Assembly: GCA_035370405.1 (NCBI GenBank)
Contig: DAOOVT010000005.1
Coordinates: forward strand, 1 to 55,012
Direction: 5' to 3'
DNA: 55,012 nucleotides
From: UBA5232 sp035370405
GTDB lineage: Bacteria; Patescibacteriota; Dojkabacteria; SC72
A program made the translations under genes and the position numbers. Shown in pieces: positions 24,145 through 34,300 of the stretch. How positions within the stretch are numbered: position 1 is the stretch's first letter; the number at the start of each line of letters is the position of its first letter. Below the pieces are notes generated by a model. The model had not been told where the DNA came from. It saw only the letters and a list, made by a program, of their open reading frames with translations, and made no database searches.

Positions 24145-25182
24145 ATGATTATGAAAGATGATGTAGATAAAAAGGAAACTGCCTTGAATGAGAATGATTC
24201 TCCTAAGGAAAAAGCCATAGAAATGGCAGTTGCTCAAATTGAAAAGCAATTTGGGAAGGGATCTATTATGAAACTTGGAGAACAGAAGAAAGTTGATATT
24301 GATGTCATACCCACAGGTGCTATGTCTTTGGATATTGCCTTGGGTGTTGGAGGTATTCCAAAAGGTAGGATTATTGAAATATATGGTCCAGAATCATCTG
24401 GAAAGACAACATTAGCAATACATATCTTGGCTGAAGCCCAAAAAATGGGTGAAGCAGTTGCTTTCATAGATGCAGAACATGCATTTGATCCAGGATATGC
24501 TAGGAATATTGGATTAAATATAGATGAGCTATACATGTCACAACCTGATTTTGGAGAACAAGCCCTTGAGATATTAGAGACCTTAGTTAGATCTGCAGCT
24601 TTTGGAGTAATTGTTGTTGATTCTGTTGCCGCACTTACACCAAGAGCAGAAATAGAGGGAGAAATGGGAGATAGTCATATGGGATTACAAGCTAGACTTA
24701 TGTCTCAGGCGTTAAGAAAAATTACAGCTATCGCTGCAAAGACTGGTACGACAATTATCTTCATAAATCAGCTTAGAATGAAGATAGGGGTTATGTTTGG
24801 GAATCCAGAAACAACTACTGGAGGGAATGCACTTAAATTCTATGCATCTGTAAGATTGGATATTAGATTGAAGGATAAGATATTGAAGAATGGTGAAGTC
24901 ATAGGGCATTCTAGAAAGGTGAAAGTGGTTAAGAATAAAGTGGCTCCTCCATTTAAGGAAGCAACTTTTGATATGATCTACCCAATGGGTATTGATAAGG
25001 AGAGCAGTATCTTGGATGCAGGATTGCAGTTAGATGTTATTCAGAAATCTGGAACTTGGTTTCGATATGGTGATCAACAGTTGGCCCAAGGGAGGGAGGC
25101 AGTTGCTGAATTATTAAGAAAAGATTCTAAGCTTAAAGAAAAAATAGTGAAGGATATTAAGAGCAAGGCCAAGATTAAGTAA
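24145..25182 (+). CDS. recA: RecA recombinase
   Basis: This 345-aa protein forms the ATP-dependent filament on single-stranded DNA and drives homologous pairing. Walker A is GPESSGKTTL (81-90), Walker B lies in VIVVDSVAAL, and the MAW-loop/L1-L2 region includes NQLRMKIGVMFGNPETTTGG. The N-terminal KAIEMAVAQIEKQFGKGSIM and C-terminal lysine-rich tail are normal, and nothing suggests an intein. It lies 1 nt before recX, and recX overlaps recJ, so these form a tight recombination operon. Confidence 0.97.
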   Translation: MIMKDDVDKKETALNENDSPKEKAIEMAVAQIEKQFGKGSIMKLGEQKKVDIDVIPTGAMSLDIALGVGGIPKGRIIEIYGPESSGKTTLAIHILAEAQKMGEAVAFIDAEHAFDPGYARNIGLNIDELYMSQPDFGEQALEILETLVRSAAFGVIVVDSVAALTPRAEIEGEMGDSHMGLQARLMSQALRKITAIAAKTGTTIIFINQLRMKIGVMFGNPETTTGGNALKFYASVRLDIRLKDKILKNGEVIGHSRKVKVVKNKVAPPFKEATFDMIYPMGIDKESSILDAGLQLDVIQKSGTWFRYGDQQLAQGREAVAELLRKDSKLKEKIVKDIKSKAKIK

Positions 25183-25183
25183 T

Positions 25184-25837
25184 ATGAAAATTACGAAGCT
25201 GGAGTCTCAGAAAAAGGATCCTTCACGTGTTAATGTTTTTGTAGATAATGAGTTTTTTTGTAGTCTTTCATTGGCTAGTATAGCTCATTTTTCTTTGTAT
25301 ACAGGGAAGGAGTTAAAAGAAGATGAATTGGGAGATGTATTGGAATATGATTTGGAGCAAAGGCTTTTTGATCGTGCAATAGATTTGGTTGTTAGAAATC
25401 CTAAAACTGTCTTCCAAATTAAGCAATATCTGAAATCTGTTCTTGCAAAGAAAAAAGGTATTTGGTATGTAGAATTAGACAAGGAGAGAGAAAAGGGAAT
25501 AATTGATAATGTAATACAAAAATTAGATACATACGGGTATGTAAATGATGAGGTATTTGCTGATATGTTCATACATGATAGGTTGAAAAATAGACCAAGG
25601 GGAAAGAGTCTCATTGTATCAGAATTAATTTCGAAGGGAATAGACAAAGATATTGCTCAGCAGAGAGTAGAATGTCTTGTTTCTGATGAATATCAAATGC
25701 TAAAGGATGTATATGAAAAGAAATATCATAATGAAAAGATATCCAGAAGAGATACGAAGAAGATATCATTTTTACTTCGTAAAGGTTTTAACTGGGACTT
25801 AATTGATCAATTAATATCAGATGACACTGGAGAGTAA
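25184..25837 (+). CDS. recX: RecX regulatory protein
   Basis: This 217-aa protein regulates RecA filament growth. RecX proteins are three-helix repeats; here DVLEYDLEQRLFDRAIDLVVRN, then KLDTYGYVNDEVFADMFIHD, GKSLIVSELISKGI and LLRKGFNWDLIDQLI follow the family order. The first 50 residues are beta-rich, as in Firmicutes RecX. It starts 1 nt after recA and overlaps recJ by 17 nt. Confidence 0.88.
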   Translation: MKITKLESQKKDPSRVNVFVDNEFFCSLSLASIAHFSLYTGKELKEDELGDVLEYDLEQRLFDRAIDLVVRNPKTVFQIKQYLKSVLAKKKGIWYVELDKEREKGIIDNVIQKLDTYGYVNDEVFADMFIHDRLKNRPRGKSLIVSELISKGIDKDIAQQRVECLVSDEYQMLKDVYEKKYHNEKISRRDTKKISFLLRKGFNWDLIDQLISDDTGE

Positions 25838-27524
25838 AAGAAAATGGATTCTTCCTACGAAAGTATATGGGGTCGAGAATGTAGTGGAGTCAATACTTAG
25901 GAAGAGAAATATTACTGATACTGAGAAATTTTTTTCATCTGATCCTAAAGATATTCCTTCTCCATCTAAATTGCATAACACGGATTTGGCTTCAAAGAAG
26001 ATTTTAGAGCATATAGAGAAGAATTCAAAAATAGTAATACATGGTGATTTTGATTGTGATGGAATATGTGCTACAAGCATACTTTGGGATTTTCTGTACA
26101 GAGATTTATCAAAGTATCTTGGGAAGAAAGTAGATGTTGTACCATATATCCCAAGCAGAATAGATCAGGGATATGGTCTAACAAAAAGTTCTTTGGAGGA
26201 TATTCTTAATCTTGGAGGTGATTTAGTAATATCGGTAGATTGTGGAGTAAGAGATTTTGATTTAATTGCAGAATACAGAAAAAAAGGTTTGGATTTTGTT
26301 GTAACAGACCATCATCAACCTCCAAGTAATTTTCCAAAAAGATTGAGCTATCCATTGGTACATCAAGCATATCCTAAGCATGAATACCCATATAGTGAAA
26401 TATGTGGTAGTGCGGTTGCATTTTTGCTAGTACAGAGGATAAAAGAACTAGTAGGTATGGATGGTGGTATAGACGAAAATACAAAAGGTTTAGATTTGGT
26501 TGGCCTTGCCACGGTTTCAGATATAATGCCTTTAACTGGTGTAAATAGAATCTTTGTAAAATTAGGATTAACACAGATGAGAAAAGGTTCTAGGAAGGGA
26601 CTTAACTATCTAATATCAAAGGCAAAAATAGATGCTAAGATGTTAAATTCCTACCATTTAGGATATGTAATAGCACCACGTATAAATGCATCTGGAAGAA
26701 TAGGTTCTGCAATAGAGGGTGTAAAATTGCTCGTAAGTGAAAGTAATTCTATGTGTGAAAAAATAGCTCTAGATTTGGAGAGATTGAATCTTGAGAGACA
26801 GAAAATGACAGAGGATATCCTTAACAATTCACAGAAGCAACTAGATGAAAATGATTTAGGAAAAATAATATTTGTACTAGGAGAAGATTGGCATGAAGGA
26901 GTGATAGGGTTAGTAGCAGGAAAACTTTTGGAGATGTATCACAGACCTGTTCTAGTTACTACAAATAATAATGGTCTAGTAAAGGGTTCTGCAAGGAGTA
27001 TTTCTGGTTTTAATATAACTGATGCTCTAGAGAAAAGTAGTAATTATCTAGAAAGATATGGTGGTCATGAATTGGCTGCTGGATTTACTCTTAAGTATGA
27101 AAATATGAGTAATTTCAGGGATTCCTTAATAGATTATGCAAACGGCAAGATTACAGATCAAATGTTAGAGGAGAATGCTTTGAAACCAGATGTGCTTGTT
27201 AGTACAGATGAAATAGGAGTCTTACTGCTAGACTCTCTGTCTAAGCTTGAGCCATTTGGATATGGAAATCCTAAGCCTGTCATAGCCTTGACAGAATTGA
27301 TTGTAATTAAAAAGCAGGTCATAGGAGCAGGAAAGAACCATATGAAATTAGTTGTAAAGGGTGATGGTATCGATCTATTAACATTAACTTTTTTTAATTG
27401 TGAGGAAGATATTTCTAAAATTAATGAAAATTCTGTAATAGATGTAGTAGGATACACAAGTGCCAATGTTTGGAATGGGAGAGAAAATGTAGAATTTAAT
27501 GTCAGAGAGTGGAAATTTCATTAA
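25821..27524 (+). CDS. recJ: RecJ single-stranded-DNA exonuclease
   Basis: This 567-aa DHH-family 5'-3' exonuclease feeds single-stranded DNA to repair and RecA. The motifs are present in order: VIHGDFDCDGICATS (I), LVISVDCGVRD (II), FVVTDHHQP (III, DHH), a conserved CGSAVAF, then the DHHA1 domain with SGRIGSA, HEGVIGLVAGKL and ERYGGHELAAGFTL. A C-terminal OB-like domain starts near residue 450. It overlaps recX by 17 nt and is followed by aspS after 43 nt. Confidence 0.93.
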   Translation: MTLESKRKWILPTKVYGVENVVESILRKRNITDTEKFFSSDPKDIPSPSKLHNTDLASKKILEHIEKNSKIVIHGDFDCDGICATSILWDFLYRDLSKYLGKKVDVVPYIPSRIDQGYGLTKSSLEDILNLGGDLVISVDCGVRDFDLIAEYRKKGLDFVVTDHHQPPSNFPKRLSYPLVHQAYPKHEYPYSEICGSAVAFLLVQRIKELVGMDGGIDENTKGLDLVGLATVSDIMPLTGVNRIFVKLGLTQMRKGSRKGLNYLISKAKIDAKMLNSYHLGYVIAPRINASGRIGSAIEGVKLLVSESNSMCEKIALDLERLNLERQKMTEDILNNSQKQLDENDLGKIIFVLGEDWHEGVIGLVAGKLLEMYHRPVLVTTNNNGLVKGSARSISGFNITDALEKSSNYLERYGGHELAAGFTLKYENMSNFRDSLIDYANGKITDQMLEENALKPDVLVSTDEIGVLLLDSLSKLEPFGYGNPKPVIALTELIVIKKQVIGAGKNHMKLVVKGDGIDLLTLTFFNCEEDISKINENSVIDVVGYTSANVWNGRENVEFNVREWKFH

Positions 27525-27567
27525 CAAATTGATAGAATCGACACATTAAGTTTCAATAAATATCTAT

Positions 27568-29325
27568 ATGGAGATGAAGAGAATCTATGTTAAAAAAACT
27601 CCTGAATTTGTTGGCAGTAAAGTTCGAGTATGTGGTTGGGCTTCAAAGGTTAGAGATCATGGCTCCTTAGTATTTATTGATATTCGTGATTGGAGTGGAA
27701 AGTTACAATTAGTACTAGATTCTTCAAAAATAAAGCTTAGTGAAAAGGTTGGTCTTGAGTACGTTATTGATGTCATTGGGACTGTAAAAAAGAGAGAGGC
27801 ATCTATGGTAAATAAAAATATGGAACTTGGAGATATAGAAATAGAAGTAGAAGAAATAAAAATACTTAATGCTTCTAAAACTCCTCCATTTCCTCTGGAC
27901 TCAGATGGTGAAGATATTGATGAAAGCATGAGATTAAAGTATCGATATATAGATATAAGAAGAAAGAGAATCAGAGACCTAATAGAGCTAAGGCATAAAA
28001 TGGCTATGGCTACAAGGCAGTGGTTTACAGAAGCTGAGTTTACTGAAGTTCAAACACCTCTTCTAACGGTTAGTTCTCCAGAGGGTGCAAGAGACTACCT
28101 TGTTCCAAGTAGAATCTACCCAGGTAAATTCTATGCTCTTCCTCAAGCTCCACAGCAGTACAAACAATTGCTTATGGTCGGTGGTGTTGATAGATATTTT
28201 CAAATAGCCCCATGTTTTAGAGATGAGGATCCTAGAGCAGACAGACATTCTGGTGACTTCTATCAGGTTGATGTCGAAACTTCATTCTTAACTCAACAAG
28301 AATTTTTTGAGACAATGGAACCTTATTTCTCGTATCTAACTGAAAAATTAACGACAAAGAAGGTTCAATCTAAAGTATTTCCACAGATTCCGTACAATGA
28401 AGCGATAGATAAATATGGAACTGATAAACCTGATCTTAGGTTTGATATGTATCTAATTGACCTAACTGATGAATTCAAAAAATCTGGTGCAGACATATTT
28501 AAAGGTATAGATTGTGTTAAGGGTATTTTAGTTGATCAAGAATTCAGTAAAAAAGAAATAGATAAACTTACAGATGAGATGAAGTTGGAAGGAGCTAAAG
28601 GAATGGTCTGGTTAGCTTTGGAAAATGATGTATTGTCAGGGACAATGGCAAAGCTGTTTCCTAAGAAAGTCCAAGAAGAGATAATTAAGAAATGTAAAGC
28701 TGCAGGATATAAAAAAGGAAAACAATATATCTTTGCGTTTGGAGATGAATATGTGAAGGCATGTAAATTTGCAGGTATTCTAAGGAATAGAATGGGAGAG
28801 CAGTTGAATCTAAAGGATCCTAATGTATTAGCTTTTGCATGGATAGTTGATTTTCCTATGTTTGAATGGGATGAAAAGAATAAAAAATGGGATTTCGGAC
28901 ATAATCCTTTCTCTATGCCAAGAGGTGGTCTAGAAGCATTAAGAAACGAAAAGCCTGAAGATATATTTGCTCAGCAATACGATGTCGCATGTAATGGTTA
29001 TGAGTTAGCAAGTGGGTCTGTTCGAAATTATCATCCAGAGTCATTCATAGAGGCGTTTAAGATATGTGGATACACTGAAGAGGAAACTAGGGCTAAATTT
29101 GGTCATATGATTTCAGCATTTGAATATGGTGCTCCACCTCATTGTGGGTTTGCAGTTGGTTTTGATAGATTTATGATGATCCTTTCGGATGAGAAAAATA
29201 TCAAGGAAGTTTATGCTTTCCCCAAGAGTAATGCTCAAGAATTGATGACAGGTGCTCCAAGGGAAGTGGATAAATCTGATTTAGATGTACTTGGGATAGA
29301 GTTAAAGAAACCTGTAAAAAAATAG
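27568..29325 (+). CDS. aspS: Aspartyl-tRNA synthetase
   Basis: This 585-aa enzyme charges tRNA-Asp (class IIb). It has an N-terminal anticodon-binding OB fold (VRVCGWASKVRDHGSLVFIDIRD), the catalytic core with VSSPEGARDYLVPSR, QAPQQYKQLLMVGG, motif 2 FRDEDPRADR and a C-terminal GAPPHCGFAVGFDRFMMI motif 3. The loop RHSGDFYQVD replaces the usual RQPEFTQID. A GAD-type insert lies in the middle, so length and layout are bacterial. Whether it is discriminating or also charges tRNA-Asn cannot be told here. Confidence 0.94.
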   Translation: MEMKRIYVKKTPEFVGSKVRVCGWASKVRDHGSLVFIDIRDWSGKLQLVLDSSKIKLSEKVGLEYVIDVIGTVKKREASMVNKNMELGDIEIEVEEIKILNASKTPPFPLDSDGEDIDESMRLKYRYIDIRRKRIRDLIELRHKMAMATRQWFTEAEFTEVQTPLLTVSSPEGARDYLVPSRIYPGKFYALPQAPQQYKQLLMVGGVDRYFQIAPCFRDEDPRADRHSGDFYQVDVETSFLTQQEFFETMEPYFSYLTEKLTTKKVQSKVFPQIPYNEAIDKYGTDKPDLRFDMYLIDLTDEFKKSGADIFKGIDCVKGILVDQEFSKKEIDKLTDEMKLEGAKGMVWLALENDVLSGTMAKLFPKKVQEEIIKKCKAAGYKKGKQYIFAFGDEYVKACKFAGILRNRMGEQLNLKDPNVLAFAWIVDFPMFEWDEKNKKWDFGHNPFSMPRGGLEALRNEKPEDIFAQQYDVACNGYELASGSVRNYHPESFIEAFKICGYTEEETRAKFGHMISAFEYGAPPHCGFAVGFDRFMMILSDEKNIKEVYAFPKSNAQELMTGAPREVDKSDLDVLGIELKKPVKK

Positions 29326-29335
29326 CTAGGGATTA

Positions 29336-30655
29336 TTAAAAAAGACTTGTACCTTTTGTCTCTAGCTCGGGTTCTGGGAGATCTATTTTATCTTGTACAA
29401 TATCATAATTGATTGCTGGATAGTAGAATTCAAACTCTCCTTTGGTATCATCAGTAAAAACAGCCTCTCCTGATATTAAATAAACGGGTACCATATAGTC
29501 CATTTCTGTATAATTTTCATAATAAACAACAAAAATCTCCTTGTTTACTATAAACTTCTTAACACTTTTTGGTTGATATTCAGAAATATAGTCTCCATCT
29601 TTCTCATATAAATATACAAGACTTCCTTTACCAGATTGGACCATCTCCAAAGCATATTGTGGGGATACAAGCTCGTATGTTCCACAGGCTTCTACATCAA
29701 CAGGCCAATATGTATAATCAATCTGATATATATTTGGCATGGTTTCAATCTCCTTCCTTTCAACTCCAACATATACAGATATATTAGAATCCTGTGAATG
29801 TGGTAACGCAACGGGAGTATCAAATGTGTAGATTTGTAACTTTTCATCATTTATTATTTGACTCGTCTTAGTGGGTTGTATTGATAATCTTGCAGTCAAT
29901 GTCTTTACCATATCATCGGCTCCTACAATGTTTGAAGGTATTGTAACCAGTGATTTTTGTCTAGTGAAATCAACTTTAATTAGATGGGCCTCTGAAGCAG
30001 ACCCTGCTTTTGTAAAAGAACCATCAGCAGCTACCCTTATATATGTAGTTCTTACAGTTCCAGAGCTATAGTCCGATGTATACTTGTCGAGAGTTCTAAG
30101 TGCACTGGCAGCCAAAGTTCTAGCTTCCTGCTCGGTCGGTACAGAGCTATCCATAGTCTCCTTCCTTATGACTTCTGGTGAAGTCTTTAATGTGAAATTA
30201 AGATTCTTTGCCTGAATATCCAATGACCTCCCTGTAGTACTATCCTCCCACACATAGCTTTTTGTTCCATTCTTTTGAATTTTGTCTGGATCAAACCCCA
30301 TTTTGTTGGCTAATGCCTTTGCTTGTCCAATTGAATTGATGGACTGTGTAGGATTATTAAATCTATATACATTTACAACTCTTTGAAATGAATCTATTTT
30401 CCCAGTATCTGTACTAATCTCGAAGACCATTTCTGAACCAGAGGCAAGTGGAAGACTTGGAATATCAATTTTTGCCTTTTCTAAAAACTCTTCTTTACTT
30501 TCCGTACATGCGAAATTTGCAGTAAGATACTTCGGTGGAAGTTGATTCCTAGGACGAAGAGTCACAAATAGAACAATTATGGTAAATATTACAAATCCAA
30601 TCCCAGCAACAACACCAAATCTTTTTGTCCAAAACGCGGCTTCTGTTAATGTCAT
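29336..30655 (-). CDS. Single-pass membrane protein with large external domain, unknown
   Basis: In this 439-aa protein one membrane helix near residues 13-33 (FGVVAGIGFVIFTIIVLFVTL) anchors about 400 residues probably exposed outside. The external part is beta-rich with short repeats of the 'ARTLAASALRTLDKY' type and YEKDGDYISEY. It has no recognised enzyme motif and only three or so cysteines. Sits tail to tail with aspS (10 nt) and divergent from gltX with a 56-bp shared promoter region. Function unknown. Confidence 0.7.
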   Translation of the reverse strand: MTLTEAAFWTKRFGVVAGIGFVIFTIIVLFVTLRPRNQLPPKYLTANFACTESKEEFLEKAKIDIPSLPLASGSEMVFEISTDTGKIDSFQRVVNVYRFNNPTQSINSIGQAKALANKMGFDPDKIQKNGTKSYVWEDSTTGRSLDIQAKNLNFTLKTSPEVIRKETMDSSVPTEQEARTLAASALRTLDKYTSDYSSGTVRTTYIRVAADGSFTKAGSASEAHLIKVDFTRQKSLVTIPSNIVGADDMVKTLTARLSIQPTKTSQIINDEKLQIYTFDTPVALPHSQDSNISVYVGVERKEIETMPNIYQIDYTYWPVDVEACGTYELVSPQYALEMVQSGKGSLVYLYEKDGDYISEYQPKSVKKFIVNKEIFVVYYENYTEMDYMVPVYLISGEAVFTDDTKGEFEFYYPAINYDIVQDKIDLPEPELETKGTSLF

Positions 30656-30711
30656 GGTATAATCTTAGCAATACTTTAGATGACTATCAATTATATTATA
30701 CAATTAACTAA

Positions 30712-32373
30712 ATGAGAACAGATGAAGAGAATAAAAAATTATCAGAAATACTGTTTAGTAATGTAAAGAAATCTCCTGATGATATTTTTAAACAATATCC
30801 AAAAAGAAAGCTAAAGGACGGAGCTATGGTTTTAAGATTTGCTCCAAGTCCAACTGGTTTTCTACACGTAGGTGGCGTATTTAGTGCACTAATATCTTCT
30901 TGGATGAGTAGACAAAGTGGTGGAATTTCAATTTTAAGAATAGAAGATACTGACAAAACAAGAGAAATTGAGCATGGAGTAAGAACAATTGTTGATGGAT
31001 TAAGTGACTTTAATATTCATTTTGATGAAGGTGTACTCGCCGATGGTTCTGATTTAGGGAAATATGGCCCATATATGCAGAGTAAAAGATTGGATATTTA
31101 CAAAGTATTTGCAAAAGAAATGGTAAAAAATGGTTTCGCTTACCCATGTTTTTTGACTGAAGAGGAGTTAGAAGAAATTCGAACAAAACAAGTTGAACTT
31201 GGAGTGAGAACTGGATGCTATGGCGATTGGGCCAAATGGAGAAATGCATCTTTTAGCGAAATAACGCAGGAATTAGAAAAAGGGAAAAAGTATGTAATTA
31301 GACTTGCTTCTACTGGAAGGTTTGAGAAAACATTTGATTTTGTTGATTTAATAAAGGGAAGAAGTACTATACATGAGAATGATATGGATGTTGTTCTTCT
31401 AAAGTCAGATGGGTATCCAACATATCATTTTGCTCATCCAATAGATGATACATTGATGGGAATAACCCATGTCATAAGGGGAGACGAGTGGTTCTCATCG
31501 GTACCTTTACATGTAGAACTTTTTGAGAAGTTAGGTTTTACTAGAATCCCATATGCTCATATTCCTACCTTGATGAAAATGGATAATGGAGGAAAAAGGA
31601 AATTAAGTAAAAGAAAAGACCCAGAAGCAGATGTGGAATACTACACTAAGCATGGATATCCACCAGAAGGAATAACAGAGTATCTTTTGAATTTAGCTAA
31701 TTCTAATTTCTATGATTGGAGGAAACAAAATCCAAGTGCATATTTAACAGAGTTTAGGATTTCTTTTGAGAAGTTTAATAAGGCAGGAGCTTTGTTTGAC
31801 ATGGATAAGCTGAATGATATTTGTAAAGAATTCATAGCTAGTTTAAGTGGTGAGGAACTTTACGAAAGAGTATATGATTGGTCAAAAAAATATAACTCTG
31901 AGTTGTATGAATTACTATCGAAAAATAGGGAGTACAGTATTAAAGTGCTAAATATTGAAAGAACAGGGGAGAAGATTAGAAAGGATTTTGTTAAGTATGA
32001 AGATGTCTATGAACAAATTAAAATACTCACTATAGGAATTAATGAGTTTGATGATATCTCTGACAAGATTAGTAAAGATGAGCAAGTTAGGATTTTGAAA
32101 AAATATCTTGAGAATTATACACAAAGAAAAGATGCCAATGCATGGTTTGAAAATCTAAAATTAATTGCTAATGACTTAGGTTATTGTACTGACAGAAAAG
32201 AATTTGAAAACAATGTAGGTAAATACAAAGGTATGGTTGGAGATGTAGCTATGGTCATAAGGGTTGCGATTACAGGAAAGACTAAGAGCCCTGATTTATA
32301 TCAGATAATGAATGTCTTAGGAGAAGATGAAGTACGAAAAAGGATAGAGGGATATATTGATAAAATGGTATAA
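30712..32373 (+). CDS. gltX: Glutamyl-tRNA synthetase
   Basis: This 553-aa class I synthetase charges tRNA-Glu. The HIGH region is RFAPSPTGFLHVGG (near residue 42) and the KMSKS region is RKLSKRKDPEAD. The catalytic insert contains IIHVIRGDEWFSS-type sequence (THVIRGDEWF), and the C-terminal helical anticodon domain is complete. With a tRNA-Gln directly behind it and no glnS in view, it may be the non-discriminating type that needs GatCAB, which is not in the window. A TATTAT box lies about 12 nt before the ATG, so the leader is very short. Confidence 0.93.
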   Translation: MRTDEENKKLSEILFSNVKKSPDDIFKQYPKRKLKDGAMVLRFAPSPTGFLHVGGVFSALISSWMSRQSGGISILRIEDTDKTREIEHGVRTIVDGLSDFNIHFDEGVLADGSDLGKYGPYMQSKRLDIYKVFAKEMVKNGFAYPCFLTEEELEEIRTKQVELGVRTGCYGDWAKWRNASFSEITQELEKGKKYVIRLASTGRFEKTFDFVDLIKGRSTIHENDMDVVLLKSDGYPTYHFAHPIDDTLMGITHVIRGDEWFSSVPLHVELFEKLGFTRIPYAHIPTLMKMDNGGKRKLSKRKDPEADVEYYTKHGYPPEGITEYLLNLANSNFYDWRKQNPSAYLTEFRISFEKFNKAGALFDMDKLNDICKEFIASLSGEELYERVYDWSKKYNSELYELLSKNREYSIKVLNIERTGEKIRKDFVKYEDVYEQIKILTIGINEFDDISDKISKDEQVRILKKYLENYTQRKDANAWFENLKLIANDLGYCTDRKEFENNVGKYKGMVGDVAMVIRVAITGKTKSPDLYQIMNVLGEDEVRKRIEGYIDKMV

Positions 32374-32386
32374 TGTCTGCCGATAC

Positions 32387-32457
32387 TGCTGGATCGTCTA
32401 ATGGTAGGACGACGGTCTCTGGAACCGTTAATCCTAGTTCGAATCTAGGTCCAGCAA
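32387..32457 (+). tRNA. tRNA-Gln (anticodon CUG)
   Basis: The acceptor TGCTGGA pairs with TCCAGCA (32450-32456). The stem ACGGT/ACCGT encloses CTCTGGA, giving CTG, and the T-loop TTCGAAT is normal. CCA is not encoded. The last 24 nt also encode the C-terminus of PepF on the other strand. Confidence 0.93.
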
Positions 32458-34200
32458 GTCTTGCTCTATTTCTCTAATTCCTTTCATCCAAAACTCCCTA
32501 TTAGTTATATCTATTCCCATATTTGCAAATATTTCCTTAGGAGATTTTGTACTTCCAGAGCTTAAAAATTGCTTCAAAAGTTCTACATTCTTTTTATCTT
32601 CCTTTATCAAACTATTTAAGGCTTTTGAAATGAGAAGTCCACATGCATATGAATATACATAGAAAAATTTTCTAAAATGTCCGACATAAATCCACCCATA
32701 CTTCATAGAATCATCTGCTTCTACAGAATCACCCATATATGACTTCATATGCTTAATATAGAGATCTGAAATATATTCTTTGTTAAGGTATCCTTTACTT
32801 CTGAATTGAGAATGTAATTCTTTTTCAAAGTTTAGAAAAGCTATTTGCCTAAATATTGAAGAAATATCATTCATAACTTTCTGATTGAGAATTGCAATTT
32901 TGTCTTTTTCATTCGCATTCATTAGTATCTGTTCAAGTGTAAAATTCTCAAAAAATGTACTTGCAACTTCAGCTAGAGATGTAGGATATCCATTATTAAG
33001 TTCACTTTGTACAGAAGAAAGCTTAGAGTGAATTCCATGACCGCTCTCATGAGCAATGGTAAGGACATCGTTTAGTCTATTGGTATGATTCAAAAGAATA
33101 TATATCGGATAATTTTTCCCTACACTAATACAGAAAGCACCTCCTGTTTTTCCACTCTTTGGCATAACATCATATTGAGAATTTTTGTCAAATGAATCCA
33201 CTATGCTGGAAAAAAGAGGGTCTATTTTTTCAAAAGAATTTTTAACTAAATTCATTGATTCTTCATATGTATATTCAAGATTTATAGGGCCTAATGGAAC
33301 GTTTCTCTCATAATATTTAATGCTCTTTTGCCCTAATGTCTTTGCTTTGTATGTGTAATATCTTTTTGAAATATCAAAGTGTTCTGTAACAACAGAAGCT
33401 AATGTATCGACAATATCTACATCTATATCATCAGCTATATATCTGCTTAAATCAGGTCTTGGTATTTTTCTGTATTCATCAGAAATTTTTTTGTATCCTA
33501 ATATTGAATTGATTTCAAATTCAGCAATTTCAAAATATTTTTTGTTTATTCTATTAAATTGCTTAGAAGCGTAATCTCTAATTTCTTTTTTTGGTGAATT
33601 AAGATATTTTCCAATTTCATTGTACGATATAGTTTTTGTTGTAAATTCGTCATCTTTTACAATTAATTTTTGTTTGTCTAGAAGTTCTGATAGCATGTCA
33701 GCCCAGTTAGAATATGATGTTTTTGATGTGATATTAAAGACTTTCTCCTCTTTATCTGATAATAAATACTTTGATGCTAAAAAGAGGGTTTCTAAATAGT
33801 GTTTGTAATTTTTCAGAATGGGTGAATTGAGGAATAACTTTTGACGTGATTGTGGAATTTTAGATATGCTTAATTCAAAGAATTGAACTTCATTTTCAAG
33901 TTTTGTAGATATTTCATAGATATTATTAAGTTTAGCTTTTACCTCTGTATCTGTTTGATTGAGCGAGTTTAAAAGAGAGAGGTAATATGATGGTTTTGTA
34001 CATTGCCCATATTTTTGTTGTAATTGCTCATATTCTGTTATTGCATTGAAAAGAACATTTGGATCTTTAAGATAGTTTTTGTTTTTCTTCCACTTCGTAG
34101 CGAATTTCTTATTTTCTTTGATTGAAATTTCTATGTCTTTTTGAATTTCGGTATCTGAGATATCTTTGTAAAGTTTGGTTAAATCCCATTGGATATTCAT
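32434..34200 (-). CDS. pepF: Oligoendopeptidase F (M3 family metallopeptidase)
   Basis: This 588-aa cytosolic zinc peptidase trims oligopeptides. The zinc motif is TIAHESGHGIHS (HExxH, near residue 385), with the third ligand in ASTFFENFTLEQ. The helical N-terminal half and the GGAFCISVGKNYPIYILLN segment are typical. The last residues, LDLDSN, are encoded antisense to the T-arm of tRNA-Gln, so coding sequence and tRNA share 24 bp. The start ATG at 34200 lies upstream of the T-box leader of ileS, which points the other way. Confidence 0.92.
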   Translation of the reverse strand: MNIQWDLTKLYKDISDTEIQKDIEISIKENKKFATKWKKNKNYLKDPNVLFNAITEYEQLQQKYGQCTKPSYYLSLLNSLNQTDTEVKAKLNNIYEISTKLENEVQFFELSISKIPQSRQKLFLNSPILKNYKHYLETLFLASKYLLSDKEEKVFNITSKTSYSNWADMLSELLDKQKLIVKDDEFTTKTISYNEIGKYLNSPKKEIRDYASKQFNRINKKYFEIAEFEINSILGYKKISDEYRKIPRPDLSRYIADDIDVDIVDTLASVVTEHFDISKRYYTYKAKTLGQKSIKYYERNVPLGPINLEYTYEESMNLVKNSFEKIDPLFSSIVDSFDKNSQYDVMPKSGKTGGAFCISVGKNYPIYILLNHTNRLNDVLTIAHESGHGIHSKLSSVQSELNNGYPTSLAEVASTFFENFTLEQILMNANEKDKIAILNQKVMNDISSIFRQIAFLNFEKELHSQFRSKGYLNKEYISDLYIKHMKSYMGDSVEADDSMKYGWIYVGHFRKFFYVYSYACGLLISKALNSLIKEDKKNVELLKQFLSSGSTKSPKEIFANMGIDITNREFWMKGIREIEQDLLDLDSN

Positions 34201-34300
34201 AGAGTGTTTTTTGATGTTATGTTTGAGTATTATTCGCTTTGATTATATCTTTTTTTTGATATTGCTTGCAATTTATATATTAAATATGTTTGTGATATAA

